From assembly GCA_021397835.1 (NCBI GenBank), contig JAJFZO010000113.1, forward strand, positions 558,001-622,000: a DNA stretch of 64,000 bases. The letters run 5' to 3'. Within the stretch, counting starts at the first letter, position 1. Each line of letters starts with the position of its first letter. Position numbers and translations under genes: made by a program. The stretch comes from Moringa oleifera (Eukaryota; Streptophyta; Magnoliopsida; Brassicales; Moringaceae). Shown here one piece after another: positions 34,883 to 48,475 of the stretch. A model generated the notes under the pieces. That model saw only the letters and a program-made list of their open reading frames with translations, was not told the DNA's origin and ran no database searches.

Positions 34883-35950
34883 TAAACATAACACCAAATC
34901 ATAAACCTTAAACCGGTAATCCCTATGCAGTAACCTCTTAACCTTACTGTTTATACCCTAAACCCCTAACCCTTGAACACTGACCTCTTAATCTTAATCT
35001 GTAAACCCTAAAATCAAAAATTTAAACCTCCAAGATAATTTACCTTAATCTCTTAATCCTAAACTCTAACCCCTAATCATTAAACCTTAAAATCTTAAAC
35101 CCTAAACCTTAAAATCAAAAACTTAAACTCCAAAGATAATTTATACTATACCTCTTAACCCTAAACTCTAACCCCCAAAATTTAAAACCCTTAACCCTCA
35201 GATCCTAAACATTTAGCCGTAAACCCAAAATCCTAAAACTAAAACCTGAACCCTAAAACAAAACTACTAAATCCTAAACCCCAACCTTAACCATAAAACC
35301 AAACCCTAATCAATAAACCCTGAAGTCTAAATCTTAAACCCTAATCCAAACCCCAAACCCCAATTCCTGCACCCTAACCCTTGAATCCTAGATCAAAAAC
35401 ATTAAGCTCTAACCCCTAACCACTAAACTCTAAACCTTAAATGCTAATCTCTAAACTGGTTATAATATAGGATTTAGGGTTATGGTTTAGATTGAAGAAT
35501 TAATGATTCGAGGATGAGGTTTAGGGTTTAGAATTTAGAGTTTAGCAGCTAAGGGTTAGTGTTTAGGGTTTTGAGTTTAGTGGTTAGGTTTAGAGGTTAA
35601 GGGTTACGGTTTATGGGTGGGGGTTAAACAGGTTTAGGGGTTAAAGGTTAGGAGTTAGCATTTATGGTTTTTCAACTTAGTGTTTATGGTTTAGATTTTA
35701 GAGTTTAATATTTTAGGTTTAGAGTGTAGGGTTAAAGATTTAGTGGCTAGTGCACAAAATTTAAATTTTACATGTTAAAGTTTAAAGTTAGGTTTTAGTG
35801 TTTTGCGTTAAGGGTGGAGGAGTTAAGGTTAAGGTTATAGTTTAGATGCTTGAATTTCGGGGTTGTGGGTTAAGGCTTAGGTTTTAAAGTTTAAGCTTGA
35901 GGTTTAGGAGTTAGGCGTAGGGTTTAAGAGTTAATGTTTAAGATTTTAAT
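34883..35950. repeat. Interstitial telomere-like repeats, long tract
   Basis: About 570 bp of degenerate CCCTAAA-strand repeats (34883-35455), then about 490 bp of TTTAGGG-strand repeats (35456-35950). Clear motifs are AAACCCTAAACC and GGTTTAGGGTTTAG. The turn-round CTAAACTGGTTATAATATAG (35450-35469) is the complement of the one at 1858-1877. About 34880-35590 equals the inverse of 1744-2445. Individual heptamers are heavily mutated and interspersed with 8-9 bp variants, so this is an old interstitial tract rather than a chromosome end. Confidence 0.85.
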
Positions 35951-36485
35951 AATTAATTAGACCTAAAAAAATAATGGAGCCTAGCAATTAATTGAGTCTA
36001 AGTTAATTGTGTCAAGATTTAATTATGATCAAGAATTAAATAGCACTTAATTGAACTTGGTATATACTTAGGCTTAATCTATGATTGAGTATAAAAATAA
36101 AGTACTCTAATGAATAATTGAGTTCAAAATATAAATGGATTCAAGTTTTAATTCGACCTAAGATATAATAAACCCAAATTATAATTAAACTTAAGATATA
36201 TTTTGCTCTTATAAAAACCTGTATGTAATAGTAAATAGTATCACCTAAGATATATTTGGGTCTATTATACATGAAACTTAAAAATAATTCAGTTCAAAAA
36301 AAATTGACCCTAACTTATATAATAAATTTGGCATAAGAATTAATTAGGCTATAAAAATTATTAGGGCTAATATGTAATTGAGCCTAACACTTAATTGGAC
36401 CAAACAATTCATCGCACTAAAAAATTAATTGGACATTGAATTCAATTGGGTTTCATAAAAAAATTGGCTTAATATATAATTACTA
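35951..36485 (+). repeat. 17-bp array fragment, F orientation
   Basis: Starts AATAATTAATTAGACCTAAA directly after the telomere-like tract and resembles 14740-14960 (TCTATTATACATGAAACTTA, AATAATTCAG). It changes to R at about 36485 around AATATATAATTACTAGGGCC. The tandem neighbour (41375-41450) lacks this F piece. Confidence 0.78.
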
Positions 36486-39400
36486 GGGCCAATTATTTAG
36501 TGGGTTTATGCGTGCTATGACCAATCATATATCTTAGTCCTAATTAAATCTTGCATCCAATTAGTTCTTATTCATAATTAATCTTAAAGCTAATTAATTA
36601 TAAGGGTCATAAATTAATTCTTAGAAATAATTAATTATTAGTTCCTTAATTATTAAGTCCAATTACGTCTCAAATCAAATTATATCTTAGACTCAATTAA
36701 TTATTGGGCTCAAATATATTTTAGGCCCAATTATATATGAAGTCGAACTTGTTATTAGGCCTAATTAGATATTAGGCTCAACTAATTCTTAGGCATAATT
36801 AAGTTTTAGACCAACTTAATTATTAAATATTAATTGTTATGCCATAATTATTTGTTAAGTCCAATTAATTATGTGTCTCAATTATGTCTTAAATTTAATA
36901 TTTTATTCGGCGCAGTCATATATTAAGACTAATTATTTATTAAACTCAATTATATATTAAGTTTAATTTTTTTTATTAAACCTAATATATTAAGACATGT
37001 TACCTTAAATCCATTTCTCAGCACAATATATTTAGTCCATGCACGCTATACACTTTTATCTTAGGTGCAACTAAATATTGGACTCAATTATATTTTAGGT
37101 CCAAATATTTATTAGTCTCATTTCGTTTTTAAACCTACTTACAGGTTAAGCTCAATTATTTAGTCTAATTAATTATTAGATGCAATTAATAGTTAGGCCT
37201 TACAAATTATTTAAATCTTTAATTGTTAGGCTCAGTTACATCTCAAGAAAATTACATTTTAGACATATATTTATTAAATCTAATTGCATACAAAATTCAA
37301 AATTTTGTTACGCCCAATTAGATATTAGGCTTAACTAATTTTTATGTAGTACTATATGGTAGGCCTTATTAATTATTATATTCAATTAAATTATTAGGTT
37401 CACTATTTTATCAGATGCAATTATATACTAAGCCTAATTATTTATTAAGCTTTATTATATATTAAGCTTATTTTTTTAGTAAACTCAATTAAATCCTCGG
37501 CTCAATTAATTGTTTGATCCAATGAATTATTAGGTATAATTAGTTGATAGACCCAATTATCCATCAAGCTAAATTTTTTTGTTAGATTCAATTAAATCTT
37601 AAACCCAATCAATTCTTAGTTACAATTAAATTTTAGGCCTAATTCATTGTTTGACAAAATGAATTATTTGGTCTAATTAACTGTTAGACTAAATTACATC
37701 ATAGAGCCAATTATTTGTAGTACAATTATTATTAGGTCCAATTGATGTACTTCCAGCTAAATTTGCTCATAGGTGAATTATTTCTTAGTTTCATGTACAA
37801 TAAATCTAATTATATCTTGGGTCCTATTATTTATTATTATGATCAATTATTTATACACCTAAACTATATTTTAAGTCCAATTAATTTGAATCCAATTAGT
37901 CCAGTTTCTTTTCAGGTCCAATCAATTATGACCCAATTATATCTTAAATCTAATTAATTATTAGACTTAATTATATTTTAGGCCAAATTATATGTGATGC
38001 TCAGTTAGTTCTTTGATCCAATCATATATTAAGCATTAATATTTATTAGAATCGATAATATATTTAGTCTACTTTTTATTAGTCTTAAATAAATCTTAGG
38101 CCCAACTTTGGCACAATTAAATTTTAGATGCAATTAAATTTTATACTGGTCTTTTAAACTTACTTCAATTACTTTCCTATCTTATTCTTTGATGAACCAA
38201 ACACATGAAAATGAATTCATACTCTATTCAATTCCAATAGACTAAACATAATAATACTTATTATTTTCTATTCCTTCTCTTTTCTATTCTCAAAGAATAC
38301 ATTTTCTATTCTTCCTCTATTCTATTCCATAAACCAAAAATGCCATAAGTGTTAGACACAATAAATCTTATCCTTAGTAATTTATTAGGTCAATTGAGTT
38401 TTAGATCTTGCTATATGTTAAAATCAATTATTTATTAGTTTAATTTTTTATTAGACCCAATCACAATCCTAGACCTAATTAATTGTTAGCCAATTTTTAC
38501 ATTAGGTTCAATTTACTTACGTGGACCAATTATATATTAAGCTAAAATTTTTAATAACAACTTAATTAATTAATGGACCCAATGAATATCTAGGCTGAAT
38601 GAATTGATGGTTCTACTTACTTGTTAGGCTCAATTATTTTTTGTATCCAACTAATTCTTAAGCCCAATTAATATGCTTAAGGCTAAACTCATTCTTAAGC
38701 CTAATTATTTTTTAGGTTTATGCATGATTGGTTGAGTGCATTATTAGACTATAGGTCTAATTAATTATTAGCATCAATTATATCTACAATCCAGTTATGC
38801 TTGGCCTATTATATTATAGGTCCAATTATATATGAGATCTAATTATATTATATGTCCAATTTTTATGGTCTAATCAATTTTAAGTCTAATTAAATCTTAA
38901 GTCAAACTATTTTTCATGCACTATTAAATCATTGGTTGAATTAATTGTTAGATTTGATTAAATTTAGGCCTAATTATTTATTAGGTCAAATTATATATTA
39001 AGTCTTAATTTTTGTTAAACCTAACTAATTGTCAAGTTCAATGAGTTATTAGGTCGAATCAATAGTTAATCTCAATTACATATTCAATCTAATTAAATAT
39101 TAGATCCAATTAATTTTATCCCTAATTAATAAAATTAGGCACAATTAGTTATTTGGTTCAATTAATTATTATGCTCAATTATATTTTAAATTTAATTATA
39201 ATTGGGTATGATTATATCTTAGGCTCAATCATTTTTAGGTCTAATTATTATTTAATTCATGCACGACGTCTAATCGTATATTAGATCTAATGAAATCTCA
39301 GACTAATTAATTTTTATACCAATTTATTAATTAGTCTCATTTGGTTCTTAGAACCAATAGATCAAGCAAAATTATTTCTTAGGCTATATATTAATCAAAT

Positions 39401-41374
39401 GTTTTGTTAGGGTTCAACTCAATTTTAACCCTAATTATATTTTAGCCCCAATTATTTATTAGTCTCAGTTTGTTCTTACATTTAATTATCAAATCTATTA
39501 GGCCTAATTATATATAAAATCTAATTTCTTATACATAATTAATTTTTAGTCACAATTAAATTTTGCATTTCATTAATTATGAGGTGCAATTAACTGTTTT
39601 ACCTAATTAATTGTTATGTCACTAATTAATGGGCTACAATAAATTTAGGTGTAATCATCTATTAAGTTCAATTATATATTAAGCAAATTTATTAAGCTCA
39701 ATTAATTGTTAAGCTCAATTAATTCTTGAAACATTAAATTTTAAGCCCAATAAATTATTAAACATAATTAATCATTAGGTCTAATTATTTGATAGATCTA
39801 ATATTTTATTCTACCCAATTATGTGTTAAGCATAATTGTTTATTGAGCTTAATTATATATTAAACCAAATTTTTTATTAAAGTCAATATTTTTATCACAG
39901 GCTTAGTTAATTATTTATCAAATGAACTACTAGGCACAATAAATTATTAGTTCTAATTAGATGTTATGCTCAATTACACATTATGATTAATTATTTGTTA
40001 GGCTCGTTTATTCTAAGGCCCACTTATATCTTAAGCCCATTTTTTATTAACCTCAATTAAATCTTTGGATCAATTAATTATTTTTCACTGTAAATCGTTT
40101 GGTCCAATTGATTGTGAGGCTCAATTACATGTCAAGCCCAATAACTTTTATGATTCAATTAATTCCTAGGCCCAATTAATGCTAAATTATTTTCCAAGAT
40201 TGATTATTTCTCCATTTCATATTAAGTAGACTTAGTTATGTCTTAGTCGCTATAATTTATGATTATATCAAAATATCTATTGGACTCAATTATTTATATG
40301 GCTCAATTATATTTTAAGTGTAATTAAAATTTGGATCCAATTATATCTTCGACCTAATTTGTTCTTAGGTTCAATTATTTGTTGGGCCCATGCATACTAG
40401 GTCCAATTAACCATTGGTCCATTTATATTTTAAATTCAATAAATTATTAAATCCAATCATATTTTTGATCTAATTATATATTAAGATCATTTAATTCTTA
40501 GCTTCAATTTTATATTAAGCCTAATTATTTATTAAGATCAATTATATATTAAACTTAATTTTTTATTGACCGCAATTAATTTTTAGGTACAACTAAAACT
40601 TAACCTCGATTAAGTATTCATTCCAAGTAATTATTAGGTTAAATTAATTTTTAGACTTAATTGCATCTTACACCTACTTAATTGTAGAGTTTATTTCATT
40701 CTTAGGCCTAATTATATATTAATCTCAATTATATGTTAGACCTAATTAATTATTAGGTTTAATTGATAAAGTTTAATTATTCATAAGGTATAATTATATA
40801 TTAAGTCTAACTATATCATTTTAAGCCTAACTATATCTTGGCTGAATTCGTTCTTTGGCAAATTTATTGGGGCCATGCATGCTAAGCCCAATTGGTTATG
40901 AGACACAATTATCTTAAGGTCAATTAATTATTGGACCCAATAATATTTTAAATGTAATTTTTATTTTACTATTTCACTTTTAAGATCAATTATATATTAA
41001 ACTATATTATTTGTTAGGACCAATTATATATTGAGTTAAATTATTTTTTAGGTATATCATGCACGATAAGTCCAATTATATCTTAAGCAAATTATATTTT
41101 AAAGTAAATTATTTGGTAAGGCTAGTTCTTTCTTAGGCTCATTATATATTAAGATCGATTATGTATTAGGTTTGATAATCTAAACGAATTCTTAGGTACA
41201 CTTATATTTTTAGCACTTTAAATTATAAGTATCAGTTAATTGGTTAGCCCATTTAAATTTTAGGTCTAATAATCATGAGACTCCAAGTATATATTAGGCC
41301 CTTATGTGTTAGGTCCACTTTGCTGATAGGCCTAATAATTTCTTATTTTCATGCATGATAGGCATAATTAATTT
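36486..41374 (-). repeat. Large duplicated block Re (17-bp array, R orientation)
   Basis: Direct copy of 41441-46905: 36640-36960 equals about 41445-41765 and 37010-37480 equals about 43000-43500. It is also a copy of Ra. Unlike its neighbours it has no E2 at the position corresponding to 32326; instead 41040-41330 continues as 34530-34840 does. It carries a roughly 200-bp MITE-like insertion at 38145-38346. A 71-codon frame at 37742-37957 is satellite translated in one frame and is not called. Confidence 0.82.
38145..38346 (-). mobile_element. MITE-like remnant in the array
   Basis: About 200 bp absent from the matching points of the paralogous blocks (near 29525, 44065 and 60525). On the minus strand it begins GGCATTTTTGGTTTATGGAA followed by purine-rich AGAATAGAGG, and later has TGTGTTTGGTTCATCAAAG, the style of plant MITEs with 'TTTGGTT(C/T)AT' ends. 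The two such motifs lie in the same orientation, so the element is probably truncated or rearranged. No certain target duplication. Confidence 0.5.
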
Positions 41375-41440
41375 AAACCACACACTGACCTCTTAATTAA
41401 CTTTAACCCGTAAACCTTAAACCTCTAAACGACACACTTT
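41375..41440. repeat. Remnant of telomere-like tract
   Basis: CACACTGACCTCTTAATTAA and AACCCGTAAACCTTAAACC match 34966-35010, and the flank CTTATTTTCATGCATGATAG matches 34847-34866. All but about 65 bp of the tract and the F piece that should follow have been lost. It confirms that 34883-41374 and 41375-46905 are successive direct copies of one unit of about 6 kb. Confidence 0.7.
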
Positions 41441-44400
41441 GCTCAGTGATTAATTGTTAGTTCTTTCATTGTTAGGTCTAATTACATGCCGAATAATATC
41501 TTAGATTCAATTATATATGAAGTCAAACCATTTATTAGGCCGAATTAGATATTTGGCTCAACCAATTCTTAGGCCAAATTAGATATTTGGCTCAACTAAT
41601 GCCTATCCAAATTAAGTTTTAGACCTACTTAATTATTAGAGATTAATTATTAAGCTATTATTATTTGTTAAGTATAATTAATTATTAAGCTCAATTACGT
41701 CTTCACTTTAATATTTTATTTGAGATAATCATATATTAAGATTAATTATTTATTAAGCTTAATTATATATTAAGTATAATTTTTTACTCAACTCAATTAA
41801 ATTTAAGCTTTAATTAATAGTTTAGTCCAATAAATTATTAGGCCCATTGCGATCATATTAACAATTATATATTAAGTTCAATTTTGAACTAGACCCAATT
41901 AAATCTTAGGTCCAAGTAATTACATGGCGCAACAAATTATTTAGTCAAATTATTTTTCAGAATCAATTACATGTTAGCCCCAATTAATTTTTATACGCCA
42001 TTAATATAAATTACTCTCACTTTGTTAATAATTTGAGCCCAATTACATTTGATATCTAATTTGTTCATAGGATCAAACATTTATTGAGCTCATGCATGTT
42101 AGCCCAATTAGTTGTTGGGCCCAATTATATCTTTAATCCATTTAATTGTTAGGTTCATTTACATCTGAAGCTCAATTATATAATTAACTCCATTTCATTC
42201 TTAGGTTTAATTTTTTTAATTATATTTAATTAAATTCATATCGTTATTTGACTTATTCTATATTAAGTTCAATTATACAAATGATGTAATTTTATATTAA
42301 ATCAAAATTTTATTAAGTTTAATTCATAATTTAGGCTCATAAATCCAATGAATTGTTATAACAAATTATTACTTGGGCCTAATTAATTGTTAGGCTCAGC
42401 TTAATCTTAAGCCCAATTATTTCTTGGAACATGCACAATAGCCCTAAATTAATTATTAGACCCATTAAATTAAGCATAATTTATTATTAAATTCAATTAT
42501 ATTTTGGGCTATGCATACAAGCACAATTATATCTCCAGTTCCATTACAATTAGCCTATTATATCATAGGCCTAATTGCATATAAGACATATTTATATCAT
42601 ATGTCTAATTTTTTAGGCCCAATTAAATCTTAGATCAATTAATTTTAAGTTAATAAATCTTAGGTTATATTGTTTGTTAGGCCCAATTATATAATTAGAA
42701 TTATTTTTTGGATTCATGATCTCATTAATTTGGTCCAATTGATTAATAAGCCCAACTAATTCTCAAGCACTATTAATTATTGTGGCTAATTAATTGTTCG
42801 ACCAAATTAGATACGAAGCTCAATATTTTCTTAAACACAATCAAATTTTAAACCTAATTAGTTATTAGGTATAATAAATTATTTGGTCTAATAAATTGCT
42901 AATTTCATTACGTATTCGACTCAGTTAAATATTAAAATTAAATAAATTTTTGGACCTAATTATTACATTTCAAATCCAATTACAACTTCGCTCAATTCAT
43001 TTCTCGGCACAATATATTAAGTTCATACATGCCATGCCTACTTTTATCTTAAGCACCACTAAATATTGGATCCAATTATATTTTAGGTACAAATATTTAT
43101 TAGTCTCATTTCATTCTTAAACCAACTTATAAATTAAGCTCAATTATTTATTAGGCCTAATTATATATTAACTTAATTTTTTATTATTCGATTCAATTAA
43201 TTATTAGTCACAATTACATCTTCGATCTAATTAATTATCAGATGCAATTAATAATTAGGCCTAATAAACTATTTAAATCGTTAAATGTTGTGCTCAATTA
43301 CATCTCAAGCTCAATTATATTTCAAACCCACATATTTATTAGGTCTAATTATATATGAAATTCAAATTTTTGTTACGCCTAATGAGATACTTGGCAAACT
43401 AATTCTTGCGTAGTGTTAAATCCTAGGCTTAATTAATTAGTAGATTCAAATAAATTCTTAGCTTCACTATTTTGTTAGGTTCAATTATATATTAAGCTTG
43501 ATTATAATCAAGCTTAATTTTTTTTTATTAAACTCAATTAAATCTTAGACCAATCAATTTTTAGTAACAACTAAATCTTAAGCATTATTCATTATTTGAC
43601 AAAATGAATTATTTGGTCCGATTAACTGTTAGGCTAAATTACATCATAAACCCAATTATTTGCAGCACAATTAATTTTTAAGTCCAATTAGTTTACATTT
43701 GGCTAAATTTACACATGGATTGAATTACATCTTAGTTTCATACACAATAAATTGACTCATATCTTGGGCCAGTTATTTATATGCCTCAAGTATATCTTAA
43801 GTTCAATTATAAGTTGAATCCAATTAAATTTCAGTCTAATTTGTTTTAAGTCCAATTAATTATGGGCTTAATTATATCTTAATTCTAATTAATGATTGGA
43901 CTTAATTATATTTTTAGCCCAATCATGTGTGATGCTTAGTTAGTTTTTAGATCCAATTATATATTAAGCATAATTATGATTTAAGATCAATAATATATTA
44001 AGTCTAATTTTTATTAGGCTTAAATAAATCTTAAACTTGCAATTTGGCACAATTAAATCATAGGTCCAACTAAGTAATAGACTCAAATAAATCTTACCCT
44101 AGTAATTTATTAGGACAATTTAATTCTTAAACCTTGTTATACATTAAGGTTAATTATTTGATAGTTTAATTTTTTATTAGACGTAACCAAAATCCTAAGC
44201 CTAATTAATTGTTAGCTAATTTTTACATTAAGTTCAATTTATCTAAGTGGATTGATTATATATTAAGGCAAAATTTTTATTAAAAGCTTTATTAATTATT
44301 GGATCCAATGAATATCTAGGCTTAATAAATTGATAGGTCCTCTTACTTCTTAGGCTTGATTACATATCAGGCTCAATTATTTTTTTGTGTTCAATTGATT

Positions 44401-46905
44401 CTTAGCCCAATTTATTCAAAGCCAAACTCGTTCTTAAGCTTAGTTATTTCTTAAGTTCATGCACGATATGCCAAATACATTATTAAACCTTATAGATGTT
44501 AGGTTTAATTAATTATTAGCCTCAATTATATCTCCAATCTAATTATATTTGCCCTATTATATTGTAAGCTGAATTATATATGAGATCTAATTATATCATA
44601 TATCCAATTTTTATGATCTAATTAATTGTAAGCTAATTATATCTTAAACCATAATGTTTATTAGGCTTAATTACACATCGAATTATTTTTTGAACTTATG
44701 CACATTGGCCAATTTAACTTGGTCAAATTAAGTAATGGGCCTAATTATATCTTTGGCCCAACTATTTCTAAGATCAAATTATAAATTAAACTCAGTTTTT
44801 TATAAGGCCCAATTAAATCTTAGGCCCGACTATTTTTCATACACTATTAAATTTTATATCAAATTAATTGTTATGTCTATAATATTAGATTCAATTAAAC
44901 GTATATTTATTAGGTCAACTATATATTGAGTCTTAATTTTTTATTGGACCTACTCAAATCATAAACCAAATTAATCATCGAGTCCAATGAGTTTCTAGGT
45001 CTAATTAATAGTTAATTTTAGTTACATATTTGATTTAATTAAATATTATTTTTGATTAATTTTATGCCCAATTCATAAAATTAGGCACAATTGGTTATTT
45101 GGCCTAATTAATTATTAAGTGTAATTATATTTTAATCTATATTATAATTTTGATACAATTATATCTTAGGCTCAATCATTTTTATACCCAATAATGCATT
45201 TAGATCATGCACGCTACATCTAATCGTACATTGGATCTAATTAAAATTTATGGTAATTTATTAATCAGTCTCATTTTGGCCCTTAGGGCCAATTATAGAT
45301 CAAGCAAAATTACTTTTTAGGCCTAATTATATATTAAGTCTAATTTTTTGTTACTGGTCAATTCAATCTTAACCCTAATTATTTTTTAGTCTTCTTTCAT
45401 TCGTACATTTAATTATAAATCTATTAGCCTTAATTATATATAAAATCTTGTGTCCAATTAATTCTTGATCACAATTAAATTTTGCATCTAATTATCTATG
45501 AGGCGCAGTTAATTGTTCCATCGATTTATATCACTAATTTTTAGGATAGATGACATATCAAACTCACTTATGTCTTAGCCCCAATTAATTAGTAGGCTTA
45601 AATAAATTTTAAGCGTAATCATTTATTAAGTCCAATTATATATTAAACCCTTTTATTATTAAGCCAAATTAATTGTTAGCCTAAATTAACTCTTAGACAA
45701 CATTAAATATCAATCCTAATAAATTATTAAACATAATTAATTATTAGATCTAATTATTTTTAGGCCCAATTAACTATTGGGCTCAATTACACCTTAGGTC
45801 CAATATTTAATTCAACCCAATTATATATTATGCTAATTGTTTATTGAGCTCAATTATCTATTAAACTCAATATTTTATCAAAGTCAAAATATTTTTATTA
45901 AAGGCTCAGTGAATTATTTGACCAAACGAATTACTATGCACAATGAATTATTGATTCTTATTAGATGTTATGCTCAATTATTCATTAGGCACATTTATAT
46001 CTTATGCCTAATTTTTTATGAATCTCAAAATTTTTGGATCAATTAATTATTTTTCACTATAAATTGTTTGGTCCAATTAATTATTAGACTCAATTATCTT
46101 TATGGTCTAATTCATATAAAGTAGGCTAAATTTTTTGTAGGATTGATTTATTTTTCAGATTCACGTCAAATAGACTCAATTATTTTCTAGACATTATTTA
46201 TTGTTAAATCGAAATATCTATTGGACTCAATAATATCTTCAGTTTAATTAATATTTGAGTCTAATTATTTCTTAGACTAAATTTGTTCTTAGGTTCAATT
46301 ATTTTTTAAGCCAATGCATGCTAGGTCTAATTAATTATTAACCTTATCATTTTTTAATTTAATTAATCATTGAATCCAATTATATTTTTGATCTAATTAT
46401 TTATTAGGATCAATTATATATTAAACTTAATTTTTAATAGGACGCAATTAATACTTAGGTACAATTAAATATTAATCTCAATTAAGTCTTTGTCCTAATT
46501 AATAATTAGGTTAAATTAATTTTTAGGCTCAATTACATCTTACGCATGCTAAATTATATAGCCTATTTTGTTCTTAGAGCTATTTATATGTTTACATCCA
46601 TTAATTATTAGGCTTGCTTAATGAAGTCAAATTATTTATAAGGCATCATTATATATTAAGTTCAATTATCATTTTAAGTCTAATTATTTCTAGGTTGAAT
46701 TCATTCTTCAGCCCAATTATTTATTGGGCTCACGCATTCTAAGCCCAATTTATTATTAAATACAGTTATATCTCAAGGTTAATTAATTATTGGACTTAAT
46801 TATATTTTAGATATAATTATTTATTTGACCTATTTCACTCTTAGGATCAATTATATGTTAAACTATATTATTTGTTAGGCCCAACTTTATTCAAAGTTTA
46901 ATAGG
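41441..46905 (-). repeat. Large duplicated block Rb (17-bp array, R orientation)
   Basis: Inverse of F2 24800-19496 and direct copy of 58081-63345. It contains the intact hAT target site GTTTAGTC (41820-41827) without the MITE. A short local repeat, AATTAGATATTTGGCTCAAC, occurs twice at about 41541 and 41578. From 42330 it also parallels Ra. Frames of 64-69 codons at 44735 and 45837 follow the satellite and are not called. Confidence 0.85.
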
Positions 46906-47955
46906 AAATAATATTATTTTCTTAAGAATTAGTTTTTAATATATTAATTTTTAATGGTATTGCTAGCCGCCTTGATTTAATCATGCTTATTCATGTGAAT
47001 ACCAGCCAAGCGCACATAAAAAGAAAAAAACCTTTAACTTTAATTTTAAATAGTTTATTTTAAAAATATCATTATGAGCTTTGAAATTTTCAATTCAAAA
47101 CAAATGAATTTGATGAGCTAATTAATAGGAATTTTGCAAAGCAAAAAAGTGGAACAAAGGTTATGAAAACCATATTTGAGTCTTTCTTTCATAATTCTAC
47201 ACATAAAATATCTATTTAATCTAAATTAACTTACTTTTTTTTATATAAAAAAATTCAAATTGATGATTTTGTACAACGAATTTTAATTTTAAATTTATAA
47301 CAAACATGAAAAAATTATACAATAAAAAAGTCAAAATTTGTGAGTATTAAAAATATATATATTTAAAATTTTTATATTAAATTTTTTTAATAAAAAATCA
47401 CGAAAATAACTTTTCCACTGAAAAAAATTCTAAAAATATTTTTGATGGTAGTTTAAATATTTATTTATATTTTTTACAAATTTTAAGACATATTTCGCTG
47501 TACAATACCTTTTATTTGAATAATTTATTAAAAATTAAAGATAATATTTAATTTAGACTAAATTAAAAATTTTATATGTAAAATTGATAAAAATATAAAA
47601 ATTGATTAAAAAACCTAAATAGTACTATTTAATAAGTTTAAATATTTTAATATTATTGTAATATATGATAAAATATAAAAAATAATATAAATAATATAAG
47701 ATAGTGTTACTTTAAACTTCTAAATGATAAATAAATCCTTACAATTAAAAAGTTGCTAAACAAATTTTGATGAAATAGTTTGTAAAATAAATTTAGCATA
47801 TGTATTTTTTATATTAAAAAATAAAACAAAATCTTCCAATCAAATTAAGCTTCTTTGTCATTCAAGTTAAGAAATAATAAAGAAAAAAAAGAGATAAGTC
47901 ACCTAAGTTTCAAGATGCTCTAACATCATGCTACAAAGGTAATACTTACTTATTA
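46906..47955 (+). mobile_element. Element E2, copy 4 (internal deletion)
   Basis: Same left edge as copy 3 (CTTAAGAATTAGTTTTTAAT, then TATTGCTAGCCGCCTTG at about 46961) and same right edge (CTAACATCATGCTACAAAGG). Around 47194 TTTCATAAT joins directly to TCTACACATAAAAT, so about 300 bp present in copy 3 (32655-32960) is missing, including the outer part of one foldback arm. No protein frame. Confidence 0.75.
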
Positions 47956-48475
47956 AACATGGTCCAATTCTATGTGAAGCTTGATTTTTCATTAAGCCCA
48001 ATCAAATCTTATGCTCAATTGGTTATTAATTAATCCCAACGAATTGCTAGACCAAATGAATTGTTAAGTATAATTGATTATTAAGCTTAATTATATATTA
48101 GACCAAATTATATTTTAAGTTTAATTAAAATTTGAGTCCAATTATATCTTAAGCTTAATTTGTTCCCAAGTTCAATTATTTTGTTGAGCCCATGCATGCT
48201 AGGTCCAATTAATTATTAGCCCTATTATTTTTAAATTCAATTAATTATTAGATCTAATTATATTTTTTATCTAATTTTATATTAAGCTCATTTAATTCTT
48301 AGTCTCAATTATATATTAAGCCTAATTATTTATTAGGATCAATTATACATTAAACTTAATTTTGAATTGAACTTAATTAATTCTTAAGTACAATTAAATC
48401 TAAATGTCAAATAAGCCTATCTAAATTAATAATTGTGTTAAATTAATTTTTAGGCTCAATTGCATCTTACAACGG
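47956..48475 (-). repeat. 17-bp array fragment between E2 and E1, R orientation
   Basis: Direct copy of 33706-34140. It ends at GCTCAATTGCATCTTAC, where E1 copy 2 begins. The matching gap on the other arm (18271-18625) is a different piece of the array, so this interval is one of the non-collinear parts of the inverted repeat. Confidence 0.8.

Noticed and set aside
37742..37957. 71-codon open frame
   Set aside because: It is satellite read in one frame (recurring N-Y/L-I-L-x-P pattern every few codons). Similar short frames at 6048, 21880, 44735, 45837 and 57631 have the same cause.
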